Positions 1 through 9,352 of a stretch of DNA of 64,000 nt are shown piece after piece. The stretch lies in contig JADJOM010000002.1 of assembly GCA_016713785.1 (NCBI GenBank), forward strand, positions 434,001 through 498,000, given 5' to 3'. The notes under the pieces were generated by a model that was not told the DNA's origin, did not search any database, and saw only the letters and a list, made by a program, of their open reading frames with translations. The position numbers were made by a program, and so were the translations under genes. The DNA is from Gemmatimonadota bacterium (GTDB taxonomy: Bacteria > Gemmatimonadota > Gemmatimonadetes > Gemmatimonadales > GWC2-71-9). How positions within the stretch are numbered: the first letter of the stretch is position 1; every line of letters begins with the position of its first letter.

Positions 1-990
1 GCCGGGGATCCGGGCGGCCATCCACCGGAGGGTGGTGAGCATCTTCGGGTAGTCGTTGAAGATGTACCCGGTGTAGTGCATCCCGTGCAGCGTGGTGACG
101 AGCGCGGTGCGCCGGAGCCAGTCCGGGACGTCGGGGCGGGTGTCCCAGTCGGGGATCCGGTAGGCCCGCGCCAGGTGGGCGTAGTGATCGGCGGTGGCCG
201 CCTCCTGGGTGGCGGCGTGGCCGGCCCGCCAGGCGGGCAGGGACACCCGCCGCTCGTCCTTCCAGCCCTCGACCTCGTGCACCGCCTCGAGCCGGTAGCC
301 GCGCTCCCCCGGCTGCAGGTAGAAGCGCTTGGTGCGCACGGCGGTGTCGCGGCTCGAGACGAAGAAGCAGCGCCCGTCGGCCTCACGTACCTGCAGCAGC
401 GGGGTATTCATGCCGCCGGCCACGAAGAGGTCGCCGCCGCCGAAGGGGTAGCCGTAGAGCAGCTCGTCGTCGCCGGGATCGGTGAAGGCGCCGCCGCCGC
501 CCGCCACGGGCCCGCGCGGCACGCCGCGGAGCACCGTGGTGACGGCCTTGATCGGCTGGTCCATGGTCACGGTGCCGTCCCACTCCACCCCGTCGGGTAC
601 CCGGCGCAGGGCGAGGAGCACCTCGCCGTCCGCGCGCTGCTGCCCGCCGGCCCACACCAGCCCGGTGGCGCGCAGCTCGAGGCCGGTGTCGGTCTCGCGC
701 ACGGTCATCCGCGCCTGGTCGAGGCCGTAGGCGTTCTCGCGGGTGAACACCATGAGGCCGAAGGTGAGCCCCTCGAACGCGACGGAGGGCTCGGGGAAGT
801 CGAAGCTGTACTTGACGAAGCTGCGGCCGCGGGGGGGCACGAAGACGTCGCTGCTGCTGACCAGCGGGAGGATCGGGGCCGCGGGGCGGTCGCCGGTGCC
901 TGGTCCCGGCGGGAGGGGAGCCTGGAGGGCCACGGCGCCCGCCACGCCCAGGGTCTTGAGGGCGTCGCGGCGGGAGAGGGGGGAGGGCAT
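1..990 (-). CDS. Tat-exported protein of unknown function, partial (C-terminus beyond left edge)
   Basis: The reading frame stays open from an ATG at 990 to the left edge, giving the first 330 residues. It begins MPSPLSRRDALKTLGVAGAV, a twin-arginine signal (SRRDALK, then a hydrophobic stretch), so the product is probably exported folded. The visible part is rich in Trp, Tyr and Gly and has no motif I can assign with confidence. The stretch near residues 300-330 (LHGMHYTGYIFNDYPKM, then RWM) vaguely resembles uncharacterised glycoside-hydrolase-like proteins, but that is a guess. The start is supported by the position of the Tat motif and by a TACCTT hexamer six bases upstream of the ATG, which implies a leaderless message. 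It is divergent from the kinase gene that follows. Confidence 0.75.
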   Translation of the reverse strand, partial: MPSPLSRRDALKTLGVAGAVALQAPLPPGPGTGDRPAAPILPLVSSSDVFVPPRGRSFVKYSFDFPEPSVAFEGLTFGLMVFTRENAYGLDQARMTVRETDTGLELRATGLVWAGGQQRADGEVLLALRRVPDGVEWDGTVTMDQPIKAVTTVLRGVPRGPVAGGGGAFTDPGDDELLYGYPFGGGDLFVAGGMNTPLLQVREADGRCFFVSSRDTAVRTKRFYLQPGERGYRLEAVHEVEGWKDERRVSLPAWRAGHAATQEAATADHYAHLARAYRIPDWDTRPDVPDWLRRTALVTTLHGMHYTGYIFNDYPKMLTTLRWMAARIPG

Positions 991-996
991 CGGCCT

Positions 997-1002
997 AAGG
1001 TA
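997..1002 (-). promoter_or_regulatory. Probable -10 hexamer TACCTT, leaderless start
   Basis: On the minus strand TACCTT is followed by six bases (AGGCCG) and then the ATG at 990. This spacing places the transcription start on or next to the start codon. No good -35 element is visible. The same arrangement recurs at several other genes in the window. Confidence 0.45.
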
Positions 1003-1096
1003 CGCGGGCGGGCGGGCGGGGGAAGGCGCAGCCTAGCCCGGCCCTCCCGGGGATTCTACCTTCCTCCAACCTCCTCACCCTCACCGGTCCCCGCCC

Positions 1097-4000
1097 CTGG
1101 CTGAGCTTCCCCCCGAGCTGGTTGCCGCGCTCGCCGACCGTTACACCCTCGACCGCCTGCTGGGCCAGGGCGGGATGGCCACCGTGTACCTGGCCACCGA
1201 CCGCAAGCACGATCGCCCGGTGGCGATCAAGCTGCTGCGGGCGGAGCTCGGCGCCGCGGTGGGGCCGGAGCGCTTCGTGCGCGAGATCGAGATCGCCGCA
1301 CGGCTGCAGCATCCGCACATCCTGCCGCTGCTCGATTCGGGGTGGGTGGCGGCGGGGGCGGGGCAGGCGGCGCGGCCGTACTACGTGATGCCGTACGTTC
1401 CCGGCGAATCGCTGCGGGAGCGGCTGGAGCGGGGCCCGCTGCCGGTGGCGGAGGCGGTGCGGCTGCTGAGCGAGATTGCGGACGCGCTGGCCACCGCCCA
1501 CGGGCAGGGGGTGGTGCACCGCGACATCAAGCCGGAGAACGTGATGCTCTCCGGGCGCCACGCCCTGGTGATGGACTTCGGCGTGGCGCGCGCGGTGCGC
1601 GAGGCGAGCACCAGCGCGCGGCTCACCAGCGTGGGCTTTGCGCTGGGGACGCCGGCGTACATGGCGCCGGAGCAGGCGGCGGGCGATCCGGCGGTGGACC
1701 ACCGCGCGGACCTCTACGCCCTGGGCATCGTGGCGTTCGAGATGCTCACCGGCCGCTTTCCGTACAAGGCCACGACGCCGCAGCAGATCCTGGCGGCGCA
1801 CATCACGCAGCCTCCCGAGCCGATCGCCGGCCTGCGCCCCGACCTGCCCCCGGGGCTGGCCGAGGTGGTGATGCGCTGCCTGGCCAAGGAGCCGGCGGCG
1901 CGCTGGGCCAGCGCCGAGCAGCTGCGGGACGCGCTGGACCGGCTGGCGCCCGCGGTGGCCACGCCGGCCCATGGCACCCAGCCGGTGCCCGCGGCGGCGG
2001 TGCCGGAGGAGACGCACCCGGTGCAGGTGGCGTTGCTGTTCGGGTTCGGCGGCCTGCTGTTCATGGCGGCGGTCACGGCCCTCGTGCTGCGGGTGGGGCT
2101 GCCCGACTGGGTGCTCACCGGCACCCAGCTGCTGCTGCTGGCCGGCTTCCCGCTGGCGGTGGGGACGGCGGTGATGGAGCGGCGCCGCGCGGCGGCCCGC
2201 GCCACCGGCACCTGGCATGCGAGCGGGGAGACCGGGCTGCAGCGGCTGATGACCTGGCGGCGCACCCGGCAGACCGCGCTGGCCGCGTTCACCGGGCTGG
2301 GGCTCGCCGCCGCGGCGTACACCGCCATGCGCCTGCTGGGCATCGGCCCGCTCGGCACCCTGGTGGCGCGCGGGGCGCTGCACGCGCAGGACCGGATCGT
2401 GGTGGCCGACTTCACCAGCGCCGGCACCGACAGCACCCTCGGCCCCTCGGTGTCGGAGGCGCTGCGGATCGACCTGAGCCAGACGCCGGTGGTACGGGTG
2501 CTCGACGCCACCGAGGTGCGCAACGCGCTGCGCCGCATGGCGCGCCCGGATGGCGGGGCGCGGCTCGACCCGGCCACCGCGCGCGAGCTGGCCCTGCGCG
2601 AGGGAGGGAAGGCCTACCTGGTGGGCGAGGTGACGGCCGCGGGGCGGGGCTTCCTGCTCACGGCGCGGCTGCTGGCCACCGACGGCGACGCCGAGCTGGT
2701 GGCGCTGCGGGAGACCGCGGCGGACGACACCGAGGTGCTGGCCGCGATGGACCGACTCTCCAAGCGCCTCCGGGAGCGGCTGGGCGAGTCGCTGCGCGAC
2801 CTCCGCGCCGCCCCGCCGATGGAACAGGTCACCACCTCATCGCTCGAGGCGCTGCGGCTCTACACCGAGGCGCGCGCCCTCATGCGCACCGGGACCCCGC
2901 GTCTCGTGGAACAGCAGCTGCTGCGCGCGGTGGCGCTCGACAGCGGCTTCGCCACCGCCTGGCGGGCACTGGGCGTGTTCTACTACAACACCGGCGACCC
3001 GCGCAGCAAGCAGCTGCATGCCGCCACCGTGGCGTACCAGCACCGGGAGCGCCTGCCCGATATCGAGCGGCTGCAGACCGAGGCGTACTACCACTGGGCC
3101 GTGACCGAGGACATGGTGCAGGCGGAGCGCTCCTACCGGGCGGTCCTGGCGCGCCGCCCCGATGACATCACCAGCATCAACAACCTGTCGCTGGTGTTTG
3201 CACGGCGCCGGGAGTGGGCGGCGGCGGAGACGCTGCTGGTGCGCGGCGTGGGGGTGGACAGCACGGTGCGCAGCTTCCAGGTGAACCTGGTGGAGGCCCT
3301 CGCCGCCCAGCACAAGGTGGACGAGGCCGACGCCGCCACGGAGCGGATGGCGCGCCTGGTGCCGACCGCCGGGACGGTGATCCCCGGCTACCGCTGGAAC
3401 GTGCGGGCCATGCGGCGGCAGTGGGACAGCGCGGCGGCGGTGGCGCGCGCCGCGCTGCCGACCCTGACCCAGCCGCGGGACCGTGAGTGGGCATTCGCGG
3501 CGCTGTCCGCCTTTGCGGGGATCCGCGGCCAGGTGTCGGAGATGGACCGGCTGATGCGCGCCGCGGCCGCGGAGACGGCCGCTGACCCGAGCAGCCGGCT
3601 CAAGGAGGCGGTGTACCAGGCGCAGGCCCGGACCATGTGGGGCGGGTCGGTGAGCGACGGCGTTCGACTGCTCGACCAGGCCTTGGCGCGGGACCCGCTG
3701 GCCACCATGCCCGCGCCCGACCGGCCCTATACCATGCTCGTCAGCCAGTACGCGAACTTCGGGCGGGCCGACCGGGCACGGCAGCTGTACACGCAGATGG
3801 TGGCCGATTCCGTCATGCCGGCCGGCGGCCGCCAGGCCCAGTACCTGCTCGGCTGGGTGGAGGTCGCCGAGGGTCAGTACGCCCCGGGGCTCGCCCGCAT
3901 CCGCCTCAACGCCGACTCCGCCTACTGCGCGAACTGCGCTGGGTACGACCTTGGCTGGGCGTACGACCGGGCCGGGGAGCGGGACTCGGTCCTGGCCGTG

Positions 4001-4240
4001 CTCGAGCGGGTGGTGAACGCCGCCCCCGACTGGGAGCAGTTCTACGACGACGCCATCAACCAGGCCCGCGCCTACCGGCGGATCGGCGAGCTGTACGAGG
4101 AGCGGGGCGACCGGGCGAAGGCGCTCGACTACTACGGCCGCCTGCTCGACCAGTGGCGCGAGGCCGACCCGACCCTCGCGCCCGTGATGCGCGAGGTCCG
4201 GGGACGGATGGCCCGGCTGGCGGGGGAGGGCGCGCTGTAG
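1097..4240 (+). CDS. Receptor-type Ser/Thr protein kinase with TolB/FlgO-like and TPR regions; apparent CTG start
   Basis: This is an eukaryotic-type Ser/Thr kinase. The glycine loop is LGQGGMATVYLA (about residues 22-33), the catalytic loop VVHRDIKPEN lies near 140-149 and DFG near 160. Hydrophobic segments around residues 310-440 should anchor it in the membrane. They are followed by a stretch starting DRIVVADFTS that resembles the TolB/FlgO nucleotide-independent fold, and then by TPR-like repeats to the end. The first ATG (1175) lies inside the glycine loop, so it cannot be the true start. Upstream, the frame is bounded by a TAG at 1034 and contains no ATG, GTG or TTG. CTG at 1097 gives an N-terminus (LAELPPELVAALADRYTLDR) typical of this kinase family, so non-canonical initiation is likely. 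Substrates are unknown. Confidence 0.88.
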   Translation: MAELPPELVAALADRYTLDRLLGQGGMATVYLATDRKHDRPVAIKLLRAELGAAVGPERFVREIEIAARLQHPHILPLLDSGWVAAGAGQAARPYYVMPYVPGESLRERLERGPLPVAEAVRLLSEIADALATAHGQGVVHRDIKPENVMLSGRHALVMDFGVARAVREASTSARLTSVGFALGTPAYMAPEQAAGDPAVDHRADLYALGIVAFEMLTGRFPYKATTPQQILAAHITQPPEPIAGLRPDLPPGLAEVVMRCLAKEPAARWASAEQLRDALDRLAPAVATPAHGTQPVPAAAVPEETHPVQVALLFGFGGLLFMAAVTALVLRVGLPDWVLTGTQLLLLAGFPLAVGTAVMERRRAAARATGTWHASGETGLQRLMTWRRTRQTALAAFTGLGLAAAAYTAMRLLGIGPLGTLVARGALHAQDRIVVADFTSAGTDSTLGPSVSEALRIDLSQTPVVRVLDATEVRNALRRMARPDGGARLDPATARELALREGGKAYLVGEVTAAGRGFLLTARLLATDGDAELVALRETAADDTEVLAAMDRLSKRLRERLGESLRDLRAAPPMEQVTTSSLEALRLYTEARALMRTGTPRLVEQQLLRAVALDSGFATAWRALGVFYYNTGDPRSKQLHAATVAYQHRERLPDIERLQTEAYYHWAVTEDMVQAERSYRAVLARRPDDITSINNLSLVFARRREWAAAETLLVRGVGVDSTVRSFQVNLVEALAAQHKVDEADAATERMARLVPTAGTVIPGYRWNVRAMRRQWDSAAAVARAALPTLTQPRDREWAFAALSAFAGIRGQVSEMDRLMRAAAAETAADPSSRLKEAVYQAQARTMWGGSVSDGVRLLDQALARDPLATMPAPDRPYTMLVSQYANFGRADRARQLYTQMVADSVMPAGGRQAQYLLGWVEVAEGQYAPGLARIRLNADSAYCANCAGYDLGWAYDRAGERDSVLAVLERVVNAAPDWEQFYDDAINQARAYRRIGELYEERGDRAKALDYYGRLLDQWREADPTLAPVMREVRGRMARLAGEGAL

Positions 4241-4252
4241 GTCTCGCCGGTT

Positions 4253-4302
4253 CATGAAGGTCTGTCCGTCGGGTGACCGGAAATGGTCACGTATCCTTCA
4301 TG
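4253..4302. repeat. Nested inverted repeats in a kinase-kinase intergenic gap
   Basis: CATGAAGG (4253-4260) pairs with CCTTCATG (4295-4302). Between them GTGACC (4273-4278) pairs with GGTCAC (4285-4290). The two nested arms lie 13 bases after the stop of the Ser/Thr kinase and about 80 bases before the histidine kinase. They could be a terminator-like hairpin or a two-part operator. No T-run follows. Confidence 0.4.
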
Positions 4303-4383
4303 GCGTGTGCCCACCCACCCGCCCGCATGAGTTTCTGCGCCCGCCGTCGATACTGAGGACGCTGGCTGTACCCCGGAGGCGCC

Positions 4384-6867
4384 GTGGCACCGGATCACGT
4401 CCCAGAACTCGAGCTGCCTGCACCCGCCCTCGGGTCCGCGGTGGTGTGCGACAGCCTGGTCCTTCGCGGCATCCGGGACGCCGTGGTCATGACGGACCTC
4501 GCGGGCATCGTCACCTACTGGAATGACGGCGCCACGCGCCTGTTCGGCTGGTCGGCGGCGGAGATGCTGGGGCGGCCGTACGCCGACCGGTATCCGGAGC
4601 CCCGGCGCTCCTGGGTGGCGGCCGAGATGGTCAGCCGCACCGCCGGCACCGAGTGGAACGGCGAGTTCGAGGATGTGCGGAAGGACGGATCGGTGGTCTG
4701 GATCGAGGCGCGGGTGCGCCGCATCCTCGACGGCCACGGCACGCCGGTGGGGGTGCTGGGACTCTCGTACAACATCACCGACCGCAAGCGGGCGGAGTTC
4801 GAGGCGCGCACCCGGGAGGAATTCGAGCGGGCGGTGCTCGATTCCATGTCGAGCCAGGTGGCGGTGCTCGCCTGGGACGGCACCATCCGCACCGTGAACC
4901 GTTCGTGGCGGGAGTTCGGCATCGCCAATGCGGCGCCGGGCCGTCCGCCGGCCGTGGCCGGGGTGGGCCTGAACTACCTCGAGGTGTGCCGCTCCAGCCA
5001 GGCGGAGGACGCCGCCGCCGGGATCGTGTCCGTGCTGTCCGGCGCGCGGGGCCGGTTCGAGCTCGAGTATCCCTGCCACAGCCCGGCGGAACGGCGCTGG
5101 TTCTCCATGCGGGTGACGCCGCTGGGGCCCGCGACCGGCGGCGCGGTGGTGGCGCACGTGGACATCACCCGGCGGAAGCTCGCCGAGGCCATGCTGGTGG
5201 CCCAGAACCGGGTGCTGGCCCGGATCGCCACGGGCGACGACCTCACGGGGGTGCTCGAGGGCGTGGTGGCGATGGTGGAGGAGCAGCTCCCCGGGTCGCT
5301 CTGCGCGGTGATGGTGCGCGAGCCGGGCCGCGAGGTGCTGCGCTCCGGCGCGGGCCCGAGCCTGCCGGCGGCGTACAACGCCGCGGTGGACGGGGTGCCC
5401 ATCGGGCCGTCGGTGGGCTCCTGCGGCACCGCCGCGTACCGGCGGGAGCCGGTGCTGGTCACGGACATCGCCACCGACCCGCTGTGGGCGGCGTTCCGCG
5501 ACGTGGCGCTGCCCCACGGCCTGTGCTCCTGCTTCTCGATGCCGATCCTGGCCGGCGACGCCACGGGAGCCGCCAGCGCGACCGGCGAGCTGCTGGGGAC
5601 CTTCGCGCTGTACCGGAGGGTGGCGGGGGCGCCGGAGCCGGGATCGGCGGAGGTGCTCCAGGTGGCCGCGCAGCTCGCGGGGGTGGCGATCCAGCGCGAC
5701 CGGGTGATGTCGGAGCTGCGGGCCAGCGAGGAGCGCCTCCGCCAGGCGCACAAGATGGAAGCGATCGGACAGCTGGCCGGCGGCGTGGCGCATGACTTCA
5801 ACAACCTGCTCACCGTCATCAACGGCTACGCCGAGATCCTGCGGGCCCAGCTCGCCACGGACAGCGAGGCCGGCGAGTCGGTCCACGCCATCCTCGAGGC
5901 GGGGCAGCGGGCCGCGGCGCTGACGGGCCAGCTGCTGGCCTTCAGCCGCAAGGCCATGGTGCAGCCCAGGCTGGTGGACCTGAACGAGGTGGTGGACGCG
6001 GCGGCGCGCATGCTGCGGCGGCTGATCGGGGAACAGGTGACGTTCGTCTCGCGGCTGCAGCCGGGCCTCCCCCCCGTGCGGATCGACCCGGGGCAGATCG
6101 AGCAGGTGGTGCTGAACCTGGCGGTCAACGCCCGCGACGCGATGCCCGATGGCGGCACCCTGGTGGTGGAGACCTCCGAGCTGCTGGTACCGGCGATGAT
6201 CACCACCGAGACCGGGGAGTTCCGCGCCGGGCACACCGTGCAGCTGACGGTGTCCGACACCGGGCATGGGATGAGCGAGGAGGTCCGGGCGCGCGTGTTC
6301 GAGCCGTTCTTCACCACCAAGGGCGTCGGCAAGGGGACGGGGCTGGGCCTGGCCACGGTGTACGGGATCATCCGGCAGGCCGGGGGCCACGTGGAGGTGA
6401 GCAGCGCGCCGGGCCACGGCACCAGCTTCCGGGTCCTGCTGCCGGTGGCCGCCGCCGCGGGCCAGGCCGCCGCCGAGCCGCCGGCGCCGGAGCGGCCCGG
6501 GACCGAGACGATCCTCCTGGTGGAGGACGAGGCGGCGGTGCGGCGGCTGGCGCTGGTGGCGCTCGAACGGCGCGGCTACCGGGTGCTGCCGGCGGCCTCG
6601 GCCGCGGAGGCCATGGCGCTCGCCACCGGCCACCAGGGCCGGCTGGACCTGCTGCTCACCGACGTGGTGATGCCCGACATGGGCGGCCGGCAGCTTGCCG
6701 AGGCGCTCACGTCGCGCCGTCCGGGACTCAAAGTGCTCTTCATGAGCGGCTACACCGACGACACGGTGCTGCGGGATGGCCTGACCAGCCCGGACCAGCT
6801 GTTCCTGCAGAAGCCGTTCTCGGTGGCCGCGCTGGGCCGGCGGGTGCGGGAGGTGCTGGACCTGTAG
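4384..6867 (+). CDS. Cytoplasmic PAS-PAS-GAF hybrid histidine kinase with C-terminal receiver
   Basis: The 827-residue protein lacks a signal peptide or membrane segments. In order it has: a PAS/PAC unit (about residues 25-140, ending NITDRKRAEFEARTREEF), a second PAS-like unit (about 150-270), a GAF domain (about 285-440), HisKA with phospho-accepting His470 (GGVAHDFNNLL), a HATPase_c domain (N-box NLAVNARDAMPDGG, G-boxes DTGHGM and GKGTGLGL) and a receiver domain with Asp760 (LLLTDVVMPDMGG) and Lys near the end (LQKPF). It is presumably autophosphorylated in response to a soluble ligand, then passes phosphate to its own receiver. No output domain or partner regulator lies nearby. The GTG start is fixed by the SD-like CGGAGG five bases upstream. 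Confidence 0.92.
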   Translation: MAPDHVPELELPAPALGSAVVCDSLVLRGIRDAVVMTDLAGIVTYWNDGATRLFGWSAAEMLGRPYADRYPEPRRSWVAAEMVSRTAGTEWNGEFEDVRKDGSVVWIEARVRRILDGHGTPVGVLGLSYNITDRKRAEFEARTREEFERAVLDSMSSQVAVLAWDGTIRTVNRSWREFGIANAAPGRPPAVAGVGLNYLEVCRSSQAEDAAAGIVSVLSGARGRFELEYPCHSPAERRWFSMRVTPLGPATGGAVVAHVDITRRKLAEAMLVAQNRVLARIATGDDLTGVLEGVVAMVEEQLPGSLCAVMVREPGREVLRSGAGPSLPAAYNAAVDGVPIGPSVGSCGTAAYRREPVLVTDIATDPLWAAFRDVALPHGLCSCFSMPILAGDATGAASATGELLGTFALYRRVAGAPEPGSAEVLQVAAQLAGVAIQRDRVMSELRASEERLRQAHKMEAIGQLAGGVAHDFNNLLTVINGYAEILRAQLATDSEAGESVHAILEAGQRAAALTGQLLAFSRKAMVQPRLVDLNEVVDAAARMLRRLIGEQVTFVSRLQPGLPPVRIDPGQIEQVVLNLAVNARDAMPDGGTLVVETSELLVPAMITTETGEFRAGHTVQLTVSDTGHGMSEEVRARVFEPFFTTKGVGKGTGLGLATVYGIIRQAGGHVEVSSAPGHGTSFRVLLPVAAAAGQAAAEPPAPERPGTETILLVEDEAAVRRLALVALERRGYRVLPAASAAEAMALATGHQGRLDLLLTDVVMPDMGGRQLAEALTSRRPGLKVLFMSGYTDDTVLRDGLTSPDQLFLQKPFSVAALGRRVREVLDL

Positions 6868-6893
6868 CCGGGGTGGGCGATTCCTGGTGGAGA

Positions 6894-6980
6894 GCGGGAA
6901 GCGGGAAGCGGGAAGCGGCGAAGGGGTGGGCCGCGTCCCGCTTCCCTCTTCCCTTTTCCCCCGTTTCCCTGCCCATTTCC
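6894..6980. repeat. GCGGGAA heptamers followed by TTCCC-rich complement
   Basis: Three GCGGGAA units in tandem (6894-6914) are followed about 20 bases later by a pyrimidine-rich stretch of TTCCC units (from about 6935). The two halves could pair imperfectly. The unit is related to the GTTTCCC heptamer array at 47194-47235. The block fills the gap between the hybrid kinase and the acylase gene. Confidence 0.55.
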
Positions 6981-7016
6981 TGAGGTCCCGCCGTCCCCCC
7001 TATCCGGTACCTCGCC

Positions 7017-9203
7017 ATGCCCCGTTGCCTCGTCATCGCCGTGCTCCTGCTCGCCGCCTGCGCCACGAAGGCGGCGCCACCCCCGGAGCTGTCCCGCTGG
7101 GAGCAGCGGGCGGCCGCGGTGACGATCGTGCGGGATGACTGGGGCATCGCCCACGTGCACGGCACGACCGACGCCGACGCGGTGTTCGGGATGATCTACG
7201 CCCAGGCCGAGGACGACTTCAACCGGGTGGAGACCAACTACCTGGTGTCGCTCGGGCGGCTGGCGGAGGCGGAGGGGGAGGGAGAGCTGTACCGGGACCT
7301 GCGGCAGCGGCTCTTCATCGACACCACCGACCTGCAGGCCCAGTACGCGTCCAGCCCGGCGTGGCTCCGGGCGCTGATGGATGGCTGGGCCGACGGGCTC
7401 AACTACTTCCTCCACACCCACCCGGCGGTGAAGCCCAGGGTGCTCACCCGGTTCGAGCCGTGGATGGCCCTGTCCTTCAGCGAGGGGAGCATCGGCGGCG
7501 ACATCGAGCGGGTGGACCTCGGGGCGCTGCAGGCGTTCCATGACGGCCCGGCCACGGTCGCCGCGCGCGTCACAGCCGCGCCGGCCGCGCCGCTCCCGGC
7601 GTACCTCGAGGCCACCGGATCCAACGGCATCGCGATCGCGCCCGCCAACACCCTCAATGGCCACGCCCTGCTGCTCATCAACCCGCACACCTCGTTCTTC
7701 TTCCGTTCCGAGCTGCAGGTGACGAGCGACGAGGGGCTCAACGCCTACGGCGCGGTGACCTGGGGGCAGTTCTTCGTGTACCAGGGCTTCAACGCCTCCG
7801 CGGGGTGGATGCACACCTCGAGCGGGGTGGACAACATCGACGAGTACCTGGAGACGGTGACGGTGCGCGGGGACAGCGCCACCTACCGGTACGACGGCGC
7901 CGAGCGCCCGCTGGCGCGCCGGGAGATCACGGTGGCCTTCCGCACCGACACCGGCCTGGCCACCCGGCGGTTCACCACCTGGCGCAGCCACCATGGACCG
8001 ATCGTCCGCGCGGAGGGGGACCGGTGGGTGGCGGTGCGGCTGATGGAGGCGCCGCAGCAGGCGCTCACCCAGTCGTTCTCGCGGACCAAGGCCGCGAACT
8101 ACGCCCAGTTCCGCGAGGTGATGGGGCTGCACACCAACTCCTCCAACAACACGCTCTTCGCCGATGGCGAGGGCAACATCGCCTACTTCCACGCCAACTT
8201 CATCCCGCGGCGCGACCCGCGCTTCGACTGGAACCGGCCGGTGGACGGCAGCGATCCGGCCACCGAGTGGGGCGCGCCGATGGCGCTCGACAGCTCGCCG
8301 CTGGTGCACAACCCGCCCAACGGCTGGGTGTACAACAGCAACAACTGGCCCTACTCCGCCGCCGGGCCCGGGCACAGCCCGCGCCGCGCCGACTACCCCG
8401 CCTACACCGACCTGGGCCTGGAGAACCCGCGCGGCATCCACGCCATGCAGGTCCTCGGCACCCGCCGGGACTTCACGGTGGACGCGCTGGTGACCGCGGC
8501 CTACGACAGCTACCTCCCCGCCTTTGCCGACCTGGTGCCGGCGCTGCTCGACGCGTACGACCACCTCCTGCCCGGCGATTCGCTGCGCCGGGCGCTGGCG
8601 GAGCCGGTCGCGGCGCTGCGCGGGTGGGACTACCGCTGGTCGGCGGCGTCGGTCCCCACCACGCTCGCCGTCTCCTGGGGCGACGCGCTGTGGGCGCGGT
8701 CGCGGCAGGCCGATCTCGAGGACCTCTCGCTCTACGAGTTCATGGCTCGGCGCACCACCCGCGCCCTGCGGCTGGAGGCGCTGGCGGAGGCGGTGGACCA
8801 GCTCACCCGCGACTTCGGCACCTGGCGCACCCCGTGGGGCGAGGTCAACCGGTTCCAGCGGCTCACCGACGACATCGTCCACCCGTTCGACGACGCCGGC
8901 CCGAGCCTCCCGGTGCCCTTCACCTCGAGCCGCTGGGGCTCGCTGGCCTCGTTCGGGACCGTGACGCCCGCGGGGACGAAGAAGCGCTACGGCGTGAGCG
9001 GCAACAGCTTCGTGGCGGTGGTGGAGTTCGGTGACAGCGTGCGGGCGCGCGCGGTGACCGCCGGCGGCGAGAGCGGGGATCCGGCCTCGCCGCACTTCAA
9101 CGACCAGGCCGAGCGCTACGCCGCGGGAAACCTGCGCGAGGTGTACTTCTACCCCGACCAGCTGGCGGGCCATACGGAGCGGAGCTACCGGCCGGGGGAG
9201 TGA
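7017..9203 (+). CDS. Penicillin acylase family Ntn-hydrolase, lipoprotein (possible acyl-homoserine lactone or amide acylase)
   Basis: A 728-residue pro-enzyme with a lipobox (LLLAAC, Cys15) is followed by the alpha-chain signature VRDDWGIAHVHGTTDADA and MIYAQAEDDF. Autocleavage should expose Ser202 in ATGSNGIAIAP, the N-terminal nucleophile of the beta chain; downstream NPHTSFFF and FVYQGFNASAGWMHT match the family. The enzyme hydrolyses amide bonds of acylated substrates outside the cytoplasmic membrane. The family includes penicillin G, cephalosporin and acyl-homoserine lactone acylases, and the substrate cannot be told from sequence. A short linker and no neighbouring acylase partner suggest it works alone. 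The ATG at 7017 directly precedes the signal peptide. Confidence 0.9.
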   Translation: MPRCLVIAVLLLAACATKAAPPPELSRWEQRAAAVTIVRDDWGIAHVHGTTDADAVFGMIYAQAEDDFNRVETNYLVSLGRLAEAEGEGELYRDLRQRLFIDTTDLQAQYASSPAWLRALMDGWADGLNYFLHTHPAVKPRVLTRFEPWMALSFSEGSIGGDIERVDLGALQAFHDGPATVAARVTAAPAAPLPAYLEATGSNGIAIAPANTLNGHALLLINPHTSFFFRSELQVTSDEGLNAYGAVTWGQFFVYQGFNASAGWMHTSSGVDNIDEYLETVTVRGDSATYRYDGAERPLARREITVAFRTDTGLATRRFTTWRSHHGPIVRAEGDRWVAVRLMEAPQQALTQSFSRTKAANYAQFREVMGLHTNSSNNTLFADGEGNIAYFHANFIPRRDPRFDWNRPVDGSDPATEWGAPMALDSSPLVHNPPNGWVYNSNNWPYSAAGPGHSPRRADYPAYTDLGLENPRGIHAMQVLGTRRDFTVDALVTAAYDSYLPAFADLVPALLDAYDHLLPGDSLRRALAEPVAALRGWDYRWSAASVPTTLAVSWGDALWARSRQADLEDLSLYEFMARRTTRALRLEALAEAVDQLTRDFGTWRTPWGEVNRFQRLTDDIVHPFDDAGPSLPVPFTSSRWGSLASFGTVTPAGTKKRYGVSGNSFVAVVEFGDSVRARAVTAGGESGDPASPHFNDQAERYAAGNLREVYFYPDQLAGHTERSYRPGE

Positions 9204-9320
9204 GGGCGGCGGGCGGCGGGCGGGGGCGCCGGGATACGGGAGTGGGGTGCGGCGGATTGGGGCGCGGGGACGCGGTCCCGCCGCGACCGGGCGTTCATCG
9301 TCCTGTCAGGCACCCGCGGG

Positions 9321-9326
9321 TACTAT
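9321..9326 (+). promoter_or_regulatory. Possible -10 hexamer TACTAT
   Basis: TACTAT lies 26 bases before the ATG of the small lipoprotein gene, leaving room for the AAGGAG ribosome-binding site at 9341-9346. No convincing -35 is seen. Confidence 0.35.
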
Positions 9327-9352
9327 TCCGGCACCCCTGCAAGGAGTGCCGC

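Noticed and set aside
995..2383. Open frame antisense to the Ser/Thr kinase
   Set aside because: The translation is mostly Arg, His, Gln and Ala with no motif; the plus-strand kinase motifs are unambiguous.
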